A DNA stretch of 64,000 bases from Saprospiraceae bacterium (lineage in GTDB: Bacteria; Bacteroidota; Bacteroidia; Chitinophagales; Saprospiraceae): assembly GCA_016716335.1 (NCBI GenBank), contig JADJWN010000004.1, positions 124,001-188,000 on the forward strand, written 5' to 3'. The stretch's first letter is position 1. Each line of letters starts with the position of its first letter. Position numbers and translations under genes: made by a program. A model generated the notes under the pieces. That model worked only from the letters and a program-made list of their open reading frames with translations. It did no database searches and was not told the DNA's origin. Shown piece after piece: positions 25,744 to 35,000 of this stretch.

Positions 25744-27588
25744 GTGGTGTCTATGGCAAGCGATAATGCAACAGTCAGTTGTCCTGGCGAAACCGATGCA
25801 CCACCAATGATGATTCCAATAGTCAGTGATAATTGTGCGGGCATACTGGATACTCCCCAACCGGTGGTCAGTGCCAAGCCTGATTGCAACGGAATACGGA
25901 CTTATACCTACTCCTATGATGACGGATGCGGCAATGAAACCGAGTGGGTCTTTACTTACAATATCGTTTATTCCGGCGGACTGACCGCTCCCATGAATAA
26001 ATCTTCTGAGGTAGATTGTTCGCACAGGCTTAGGATCCGGTGCCCGGATGATATTATGGATGAATGTGGCAGAACTGTCAGTGCCGTATTGGTGGGTTTT
26101 GCAGATACGCCGGATCCTTTTACATGCAATGGTACCCGAGTGTGGACCTACAGATATACGGCATGTGATGGTGCCACATCGGCTGATTGGACCTATACCT
26201 ATTCTATAGACTATCAGGCAGGTCTAACCCCACCTGCAAATGGCAGTGCTACGGTCAATTGTGTTTCAGCAGCTACAGATCCCGGTGCTCCGGCTGATAT
26301 CATGGATGAATGTGGCAGAACTGTCAGTGCAGTATTGGTGGGATTTGCAGATACACCGGATCCTCTTACATGCAATGGTACCCGAGTGTGGACTTACAGT
26401 TATACTGCCTGCGATGGCACTACCACAGCGGATTGGACTTATACCTATACTATTTCTCCTCCTCCGGTCATGTTAAATTGCCCGGCAGATATCACGGTGG
26501 CTGCCAACCAATCTCAGGCAGCCATTAATACAGCCCTTACCAATTGGCTCAATTCAGCCGGTGTAAGTGGTGGTTGTAATCCGGTACTCATGAATTCAGG
26601 AGGTACAGCACCCGATCGTTGCACCGGTGGTACCTTAAATGTGATATTTACGGTTACCTCAGACTGCGCTGCAGCATCTACCTGTACCAGAAGCTTTACT
26701 GTATTGCCAAGTACTTTGAGTGCTGCCATCGGAGGTATATCTACAATATGTGTGAATGGGAACTTGTTTCTGAATGGAAATCCCATCGGAGGATCTTCAC
26801 CATACACCCACTTTTGGGAGCTTTTACCTTCAAGTACAGGCACAGGCAGCTTCAGCAGCACATCCATACAGACTCCCGGATTTACCGTAACTTCTCCGGG
26901 CACTTTCAATATACAATATACAGTCACAGATAATCACGGTTGTACCTTTACCACTCAAGCCACATTCACTGTGCCGGTTCAGTGTGATTTTGAATTCAGA
27001 ATAGACGATCCATGCATTTGCAACAATGATGCGGACGTTAATGCCGACAACGGTACTTTCATGGAATTGGTTACAGTAACCGGTCCGAATGGAGCGGCAC
27101 TTCCCTTCGGTCAAACCTGGACAGTTCAAAGTGTTTTCGGAGCATACTCCGCCAGTCCTTTGAATGAAGAGTCTATCCCCGGGCCTCAGGGCTCTCCGTT
27201 GACACCGGGCCAGCCTGGTTACTTCTGCAATATACCCGGAGGATGCACCGTGTACAATTCTGCTGCCGGCACCATGCTGATGGCACCTTTCGGTTCTTAC
27301 TATCTGTCCTTTGCCCATGTGGATCATGAAGGATATACTATGGTGGTGGAAGGCCCCGGAGCTTTTGGTGACCCATCCAATGTGGCACTGAGCTCCAAAA
27401 ATGTATGTTTTTATCCGCAATTGAGTATCATAGCCTCCACGGTGGCATGTGATACAGATGGCCCCTCTGCCTGTAAGGCGATTGCCGGATGCCGTCACAG
27501 CTGCCCTCTTCTCCCTTTCTTCTTTGAGGCAACTAAGCATTTGCAGGAGGACAACCTCCATACAGCTATATCAGCCAGCCGGGACTGA
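25744..27588 (+). CDS. Giant gene 1, segment 3: Cys-rich 82-residue repeats and SprB-like domains
   Basis: Several domains share the pattern SCPGETDAPP / DNCAG / YSYDDGCGN. Two adjacent copies of an 82-residue unit (ADIMDECGRTVSAVLVGFAD) lie at about residues 100-240. They are followed by a HYR-like unit (VMLNCPADITVAANQ) and a PKD/SprB-like domain ending YTVTDNHGCTFTT. A domain of about 130 residues starting DFEFRIDDPCICNND (about 415-560) is not one I recognise. The end, after roughly residue 580, is probably out of frame; good sequence resumes as GGQPPYSYISQPGLTDNG in another frame near 27545. Confidence 0.7.
   Translation: MVSMASDNATVSCPGETDAPPMMIPIVSDNCAGILDTPQPVVSAKPDCNGIRTYTYSYDDGCGNETEWVFTYNIVYSGGLTAPMNKSSEVDCSHRLRIRCPDDIMDECGRTVSAVLVGFADTPDPFTCNGTRVWTYRYTACDGATSADWTYTYSIDYQAGLTPPANGSATVNCVSAATDPGAPADIMDECGRTVSAVLVGFADTPDPLTCNGTRVWTYSYTACDGTTTADWTYTYTISPPPVMLNCPADITVAANQSQAAINTALTNWLNSAGVSGGCNPVLMNSGGTAPDRCTGGTLNVIFTVTSDCAAASTCTRSFTVLPSTLSAAIGGISTICVNGNLFLNGNPIGGSSPYTHFWELLPSSTGTGSFSSTSIQTPGFTVTSPGTFNIQYTVTDNHGCTFTTQATFTVPVQCDFEFRIDDPCICNNDADVNADNGTFMELVTVTGPNGAALPFGQTWTVQSVFGAYSASPLNEESIPGPQGSPLTPGQPGYFCNIPGGCTVYNSAAGTMLMAPFGSYYLSFAHVDHEGYTMVVEGPGAFGDPSNVALSSKNVCFYPQLSIIASTVACDTDGPSACKAIAGCRHSCPLLPFFFEATKHLQEDNLHTAISASRD
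26047..26460 (+). repeat. 246-bp tandem duplication in giant gene 1
   Basis: The sequence from 26047 recurs from 26293 with about 90% identity by eye and an in-frame period of 246 bases (82 residues). Most differences are at third codon positions. Confidence 0.85.
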
Positions 27589-27713
27589 CGGATAACGGAG
27601 ATGGTACAGCAAGCTTCAGTCCATCCGCAGCAGGTGCAGGTACGCATATTATATCCTACAGTTTCGAAGGTAATCCGGCCCCCAATTCTTCTTCACCCGG
27701 CTGCTGGTCTGCG

Positions 27714-29345
27714 GTGGAATTTGCCATTCAGGTCAAAGCCACGCTTACATTATCAGCACTGGTAGTGAATGAAGGTTGTGAAGGAGTGGCCAATGGAGCC
27801 ATCAATCTTGCAGTGACTCCTTCATCCTCCATAGATCCGGGATTATATAGTTTTATATGGAGCAATGGTGCCACAACTCAAAATATCAATAATCTGAGTA
27901 CAGGAAATTACAGTGTCACTGTTACTCATCCTGATGCATGTATGCAGACCGCATCGTTCTTTGTCAATGCAAAGCCCAATCCTGATCCGGTTTTAATTGT
28001 TTCAGGAAATAGCCAGTATATAATTCCACAATGTCAATCCACAGGCCTGATTTTATTTCAGGGTACTGTAATAGCATGTGATATTGAAGCCGCTACAGAC
28101 CCAACAGTTATTGCAAACAGATTGTCTGTAAGTGGTGTTGCCGGATTATCAGTATCACCGACATATGTAGATACCGAAAATGGTTTTGCGTATTTTGAAT
28201 TTGCCGGCAATGTAGCTCCGGGTTTGTATCTGGCCGATGTGACCTATGATGATGGGGTGAGATCTGTTACGGTAGATGTAGTTTTGCAGGTTTTAAGTCA
28301 GCCTGACTCACAAAATCCGGTCATAACAGATTGTCCGGCAGGAATATCGGTGGATAATGATCCCGATCTTTGTTTCGCTGAAATCACTTTGACGGCTCCT
28401 TCATTTACTGACAATTGCCCGTTAAGCGATATCTCCGTTACTTATGGTGTCATCAATCCTGATAATACTTACAATGGACCCAACAGCCCTGCTGTGCCCT
28501 ACAATTTCAGTACAGGTCACAGTTTAGTGATATGGACAGTGACTGACCTTGCCGGTAATTTCTCCACCTGTATTCAGAATATAGATGTCAATGACATCGA
28601 AGAACCGTCTATTATATGTCCGGCCGGCAGTCCTTTTTCAAGAAATAACAATACCGGTGCCTGTGGTTATACTGCTGAAAACGGAGAATTTGACGCAGTG
28701 GCTTCTGACAACTGCAATATCATTTCACTCACCCATAATTATGGTAACTGGGGTATTCCCGGTTCACTTGCCGGGGCGAGCTTTCCGGTGGGTTCAACGA
28801 TGGTCGTATGGACTGCCACCGATGCTGCCGGAAATACGGCAAGCTGTGCTGTCATGATTAATGTGGAAGATATCCAGGAGCCTGTATTCATCAACTGTCC
28901 GAATACGACTTTTACCATCGGTACAGATGCCGACTGCAATAATGGAGTGATCTGGAGTATTCCAATAGCTCAGGATAATTGCACCGGTGTGAGTGTAATG
29001 CAGACAGGCGGACCCGCTTTGGGTTCGCAGTTAACACCAGGCACATACAACATCCAATATACTGCCACTGACGCCAATGCCAATTCGGCCAGTTGCAATT
29101 TTACCATCATCATAGAAGATGACAGCACACCTTTGCTGGTTTGTCAGCCGAATATTACTGTAAATACCAATACAGGTGTCTGTACCTGGACTGCTCAGGC
29201 CGGAGACCTCAATCCGCTGCTGGCAGTGGACAATTGTCCGGATTATGAACTGACTTATCAGATATCCGGTGGCGCATCCGGTTCGGGGCCGGTACCAACA
29301 GGTACAGTCTTTAATGTCGGTACAAGTACTGTAAGTTATACCTAA
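27714..29345 (+). CDS. Giant gene 1, segment 4: SprB-like and HYR domains
   Basis: The segment opens in a SprB-like unit (YSFIWSNGATTQNINNLSTG, NYSVTVTHPDAC), then a second beta domain, then four HYR units beginning VITDCPAGISVDND, SIICPAGSPF, FINCPNTTF and LVCQPNITVNTN, each with the DNC and WTATDAAGN signatures. HYR domains are immunoglobulin-like beta-sandwiches held by a disulphide and used in adhesion. The reading frame is good upstream of the first ATG, from about 27545. It breaks at SYT near 29342; one extra base (GTA for TA) would give YTVTDEASNESTC and run on. Confidence 0.78.
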   Translation: MEFAIQVKATLTLSALVVNEGCEGVANGAINLAVTPSSSIDPGLYSFIWSNGATTQNINNLSTGNYSVTVTHPDACMQTASFFVNAKPNPDPVLIVSGNSQYIIPQCQSTGLILFQGTVIACDIEAATDPTVIANRLSVSGVAGLSVSPTYVDTENGFAYFEFAGNVAPGLYLADVTYDDGVRSVTVDVVLQVLSQPDSQNPVITDCPAGISVDNDPDLCFAEITLTAPSFTDNCPLSDISVTYGVINPDNTYNGPNSPAVPYNFSTGHSLVIWTVTDLAGNFSTCIQNIDVNDIEEPSIICPAGSPFSRNNNTGACGYTAENGEFDAVASDNCNIISLTHNYGNWGIPGSLAGASFPVGSTMVVWTATDAAGNTASCAVMINVEDIQEPVFINCPNTTFTIGTDADCNNGVIWSIPIAQDNCTGVSVMQTGGPALGSQLTPGTYNIQYTATDANANSASCNFTIIIEDDSTPLLVCQPNITVNTNTGVCTWTAQAGDLNPLLAVDNCPDYELTYQISGGASGSGPVPTGTVFNVGTSTVSYT

Positions 29346-29392
29346 CTGACGAAGCTTCCAATGAGTCCACCTGCAGCTTTACTGTAACAGTT

Positions 29393-30766
29393 GTGGACAA
29401 AGAAGTCCCGGTCATCCCTTGTGCCAATGTGGTATTTGGCAGCCTGGTTGGCCCATTTGGCAATACTTTAGATTTATGTGCTTTAAATACAGCCGTTTTG
29501 ATCGGACCTGTAACAGATAACTGTGACACAGATATTAACCTATTTGCCTTAATCAATAATCCGGACCATACTATCAATACGCTTCCTTTCCCATTGGTAG
29601 GCGGGAATGTCTATCAGTCGGGTTTGTATACTTTTCAGGTAGGCATCTCCACGCTGACATTTTATGCTACGGATGATGCAGGCAATACTTCCAGCTGTAT
29701 TTATCAGATAGAAGTCGAGGATACTCAGTTGCCTGAAATCACCTGCCCTTCGGGATCACCTTTCAACAGAGCCAATACACCGGGAGCATGTGGTTATACT
29801 GCTGCCGGAAATGAATTTGATGCAACCGGCAATGATAATTGTGCAGCTTATACTTTAACCCATAATTATTACAACTGGAGTAATCTTTCAAGTCTGAATG
29901 GAGCTGTTTTCCCTGTCGGTACAACCAATGTGATATGGACTATTACAGATGCTTCCGGCAATTCCGCCAGTTGTTCTGTCCAGATAATTGTGACAGATCA
30001 GGAAGCTCCCGTAGCCAACTGTCAGCCCAATCTGGATGCAGTACTGGATGGAGATGGTGCATACCAGATAGTTACCACTATGTTGGAACTTGGCAGTACA
30101 GACAATTGTGGTTTGACAGGCTATGCCATCAGCCGTGATGGCGTGAATTTCGGTCCATCCTTCTCAGTAGGTTGCCTGGATATAGACCCTGATTTTGGTA
30201 ATGTAGTGAATGGAATACTGCGGGTAACAGATGCATCAGGCAACACGGCTACCTGCACTACCCAGATCAATGTTCTGGATCTGACCCGACCTGTGGCGAT
30301 TTGTCAGGATGTGACGGTATATCTGGATGCCAATGGAGAAGCAGGCATTACCACAGCAGATATTGATGCCGGCAGTTATGACAATTGCGGCATTCTGAGC
30401 CTTGTATTAAGTCAGACCGATTTTGATTGTGACAACACAGGGAATAATAATGTGACCCTGACAGTTACCGATGCCGTGGGCAACACGGGTATATGCGTAG
30501 CCACAGTGACTGTACGGGATACGATTCGTCCCACCTTTACCTGTCCGGAAGATGTAATAGCCTTGAGTTGCTATGACGTAGTGCCTGACCTGGTATCGTT
30601 GGTGGAAGATGCTGCGGATAATTGCGGTGTCCTGTCCATCACCCAGAATCCTGTAGCGGGAGAGGTAATAGGTTTGACAGACGGGAGCGGGATTTCTGGT
30701 TACGGTCAGTGTGACAGATATCAACGGCAATACAGCGACCTGTGGAGTGATAGTACAGATCAATGA
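29393..30766 (+). CDS. Giant gene 1, segment 5: HYR domains
   Basis: Good coding begins at about 29345 (TDEASNESTCSFTV). At least four HYR units follow, with signatures ITCPSGSPF, NCQPNLDAVLDGDG, AICQDVTVYLD and FTCPEDVIALSC. The last 28 residues (after GLTDG) are out of frame because of an extra G at 30683-30685. The next copy of the same repeat has GG at 31455-31456 and keeps the frame, which pins this break to a single base. Confidence 0.8.
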   Translation: MDKEVPVIPCANVVFGSLVGPFGNTLDLCALNTAVLIGPVTDNCDTDINLFALINNPDHTINTLPFPLVGGNVYQSGLYTFQVGISTLTFYATDDAGNTSSCIYQIEVEDTQLPEITCPSGSPFNRANTPGACGYTAAGNEFDATGNDNCAAYTLTHNYYNWSNLSSLNGAVFPVGTTNVIWTITDASGNSASCSVQIIVTDQEAPVANCQPNLDAVLDGDGAYQIVTTMLELGSTDNCGLTGYAISRDGVNFGPSFSVGCLDIDPDFGNVVNGILRVTDASGNTATCTTQINVLDLTRPVAICQDVTVYLDANGEAGITTADIDAGSYDNCGILSLVLSQTDFDCDNTGNNNVTLTVTDAVGNTGICVATVTVRDTIRPTFTCPEDVIALSCYDVVPDLVSLVEDAADNCGVLSITQNPVAGEVIGLTDGSGISGYGQCDRYQRQYSDLWSDSTDQ

Positions 30767-32063
30767 TGCTACCCCACCCACTGTGATATGTCAGCCACAG
30801 CTGGATGCAGTGCTGGATGGTAACGGATTGTTGCAAGTGACCACAGCCATGCTGAATATAGAAAGTTATGACGATTGTGGTGGTACGATCAGTCTTGCCA
30901 TCAGCCGTGATGGCGTGAATTTCGGTCCATCCTTCTTAGTAGGTTGTCTGGATATAGATCCTGATTTTGGTAATGTAGTGAATGGAATACTGCGGGTAAC
31001 GGATGCATCAGGCAACACGGCTACCTGCACTACCCAGATCAATGTTCTGGATCTGACCCGACCTGTGGCGATTTGTCAGGATGTGACGGTATATCTGGAT
31101 GCCAATGGAGAAGCAGGCATTACCATAGCAGATATTGATGCCGGCAGTTATGACAATTGCAGCATTGTGAGCCTTGTATTAAGTCAGACCGATTTTGATT
31201 GTGACAACACAGGGAATAATAATGTGACCCTGACAGTTACCGATGCCGTGGGCAACACGGGTATATGCGTAGCCACAGTGACTGTACGGGATACGATTCG
31301 TCCCACCTTTACCTGTCCGGAAGATGTAATAGCCTTGAGTTGCTATGACGTAGTGCCTGACCTGGTATCGTTGGTGGAAGATGCTGCGGATAATTGCGGT
31401 GTCCTGTCCATCACCCAGAATCCTGTAGCGGGAGAGGTAATAGGTTTGACAGACGGAGCGGGATTTCTGGTTACGGTCAGTGTGACAGATATCAACGGCA
31501 ATACAGCGACCTGTGGAGTGATAGTACAGATCAATGATGCTACCCCACCCACTGTGATATGTCAGCCACAGCTGGATGCAGTGCTGGATGGTAACGGATT
31601 GTTGCAGGTGACCACAGCCATGCTGAATATAGAAAGTTATGACGATTGTGGTGGTACGATCAATCTTGCCATCAGCCGTGATGGCTTGAATTTCGGTCCA
31701 TCCTTCTTGGTAGGTTGCCTGGATATAGATCCTGATTTTGGTAATGTAGTGAATGGAATATTGCTGGTAACGGATGCATCAGGCAACACGGCTACCTGCA
31801 CTACCCAGATCAATGTTCTGGATCTGACCCGACCTGTGGCGATTTGTCAGGATGTGACGGTATATCTGGATGCCAATGGAGAAGCAGGCATTACCATAGC
31901 AGATATTGATGCCGGCAGTTATGACAATTGCAGCATTCTGAGTCTTGTATTAAGTCAGACCGATTTTGATTGTGACAATATAGGGAATAACAATGTGACC
32001 CTGACAGTCACCGATGCTGTGGGCAACACGGGTATTTGCGTTGCTACAGTGACTGTACGGGAT
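30125..32063 (+). repeat. 771-bp near-identical tandem repeats (about 2.5 copies)
   Basis: Copy A runs 30125-30896 (772 bases, with the extra G), copy B 30897-31667 and copy C 31668 to about 32063, where similarity ends. The period is 257 codons and covers two to three HYR-like domains. Copies differ by only a handful of bases, for example cgggta/ctggta and cagcattg/cagcattc. Confidence 0.93.
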
Positions 32064-35000
32064 ACCATCAGGCCTGAGTTTGATTGTCCGGGACCTATGA
32101 CTGTAGCAGGTTGCGCAGGGGTGGTGCCAGACCTTATTTCAGGATTGGTAGCTACAGACAATTGCTCTGCCAATGTACAGATAACCCAGAATCCGGTAGC
32201 AGGATCACTCTTCGGGCCTAATCCGGGTGATATGATTCTGGTCACAGTTTCAGCAACAGATGAAGCCGGCAATGTGCGCAGCTGTCAGGTGCAGCTTACC
32301 ATCATTGACAGCGATCAGCCCTACTTTGTCAACTGTCCGCAAAATCAGTTGGTGTATGCCAATGATCCGGATAGATGCTCCGCTACTGTCAACTGGAGCA
32401 TACCCGTGGCTTTGGACAATTGCGACCAGATCATGGCTCCGCAAAGTATAGTGCAGACTACAGGTTTACCTCCGGGTTCAGTATTTCCTGTTGGAGGACC
32501 ATATACTATTACATATACAGCCACAGACAGTGAAGGCAACAGTGCGATGTGCTCATGGACATTCATCGTGGTAGATACCGAAAAACCTGAAATTCTGCCG
32601 GGCAAACCACAGGACATCACAGTTCTTTGCAATAATATTCCGGCTCCATTGGTATTGAACCCAAATGATGTAGAAGACAACTGTGACCCTAATCCTACGA
32701 TAGCATTTGGTCAGGTGAGCACTCAGAATCCGGATCCTGCCGTTTGCGGACATTATAATTATACATTGACCAATATCTGGACAGTATCGGATGTAGCCGG
32801 AAATGCACAGGTGTGGAATCAGGTAGTAACTGTCGTCGATACCATCAAACCGGTACTCACCCTGCCATTGGATGTTACGGTAGAATGTAATGGAGAATAT
32901 CTTGTAAAATCCTTCAGCTGCGATCCATCCTCCGGTTCTTACAGCCCCGATCCTGCATTTGCAGAATTCGGAGTAGCTACTGCTGTGGACAATTGTGCAC
33001 CATCAGACTACATCTGTATCGCTTTTACCGAAGTATTCATACCCGGTGATTGTGGTTACACGGGAGTGATTGTGCGCACCTGGACTGCCACAGATCCTTG
33101 CGGCAACACCTCATCCGGAGTACAGAGGATTACCATAGTAGATACCACACCGCCTTCATTCACCTGTGTGGACATCACTGTAAATCTGAATGCCTCAGGT
33201 ACAGTGACAGTAAGCGCTGTAGATCTTATTGCAGGAGGACTGGCAGGCATTACGGAAAACTGCTCGGATATTGAAGATCTGACCTTCCAGATGTCACAAT
33301 CCGTTTTCAACTGCAGCCACCTGGGAGATAATGAAGTGATGCTGGTGGTGACCGATGCATGTGGAAACTCTGCCGCCTGTCTGGCTACAGTGACAGTTCG
33401 GGACGTAAATATACCGGTTATAACCTGCCCTGCGCCGGTCACTGTAAATCTCAACCCCGGTGAATGTCGTACTTTCATTACTCAGAGAGCTACTGCAACG
33501 GACAACTGTTCCGTGCAGATCAGCTATACACCGGATATTACCAAGCCATTTGAAATAGGTACCACCCTGGTAACAGCAGTAGCTACTGATGCAGCGGGCA
33601 ATTCGGCATCCTGTACTTTCACGGTGACAGTGATTGAATATATACCTGCGGTGCATACCATGGCTTGCAACAATCTGATCAATCTCTCACTCGATGGCGA
33701 CTGTAAAGCCACCCTGAATGCCGATATGATTCTGGAAGGCAATGAGTACAGATGTTATGAAAAATATTGTATTACGGTTACCGGACCTAACGGAGCACCC
33801 CATGGTATAGTTTTCGACCTTAATGATGTGGGCAAAACCTTTAAGGTGAGCATTACGGATTGTTTGGGCAGTGGCAACAGTTGCTGGGGTTATGTCAAGA
33901 TTGAGCAAAAACTGATACCCGAAATCGAGTGTCCTGCGGATGTAACCATCCTATGCTCTGAAGATAAGGATGCCCGAAATAATCTGGGCAAATTGCTGAC
34001 AGGAGAGGTCAAGCTCATGTCTTGTGTACCCGGTTACACTGTAGACTACAATGATACAGAGACTCAGTTTGGTTCATGCAGCAATCCTACAGCGAGATAT
34101 ACCCGTACATTCACGGTGTATTACAATCAGACCAGTAAGGTAAGCTGTACACAGAGGATAGATGTACTTCCATTCAACCTGAATCAGATAGTATGGCCAA
34201 CCGATAAAGTATTGAACTGTAGTGCGGTGGCCAATAATGCCACTTTGAAGCACCCTTCCAATACCGGATATCCAACCATAGGAGGCAAGATCGTGGATCA
34301 TGTGTCTGCGACATGTAATCTTTCGCATACCTATGAAGATAAGGAACTCTGGCTTTGCGGAAACAGCATCGAAATTCTACGTAAATGGACGATCAGAAAC
34401 CGATGCTTACCCGTAGGACCCAACAATCCCGTGGAGCACATACAGATCATTGAGGTTCTGGACAATCAGGCTCCCCAGGTCACCTGTCCGTCTGATATCA
34501 CTTTGAGTACAGATCCATGGTCCTGTACTGCCAGTGCGGTATTGCCTCTACCGGCTCAGATTACTGACAATTGCGGGGCTGTTACCTTCAAGGCCATATT
34601 ATATGGCAAGGGTAAACTTACTGTGACCGGTACCGTTGCTGCCGGCAACCTCAGGGTATTTGCAGAAAATCTGGAGAAAGGAGCCTCTGTGGTACGGTAT
34701 GAGTTCAGAGACGAGTGCAACAATCTGAGGGTTTGTAATTTCACAGTTACCGTACAGGACAAAGTGGCTCCAACCGCTATTTCAAAGCAGGATATAGTAT
34801 TGAGCCTCATTCAGGATACAGACCTGGATGGCAATAACACCGCACACGGAAAGCTCTTTGCAGAAAGTGTGGACAACGGCTCTCATGATTTCTGTTCGCC
34901 GGTGAGACTCGAAGTAAGAAGACCGATCGGTCCAGCCTGTGGCAATACGGGTAATGGCGGCCATAATAATAATCGTACTTACGCCTCCGGTTTTGGGGAG

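Noticed and set aside
30125..32063. Mobile element explaining the near-identical 771-bp copies
   Set aside because: There are no terminal inverted repeats or transposase, and the period is a multiple of three within a continuous repeat protein; tandem duplication explains it.
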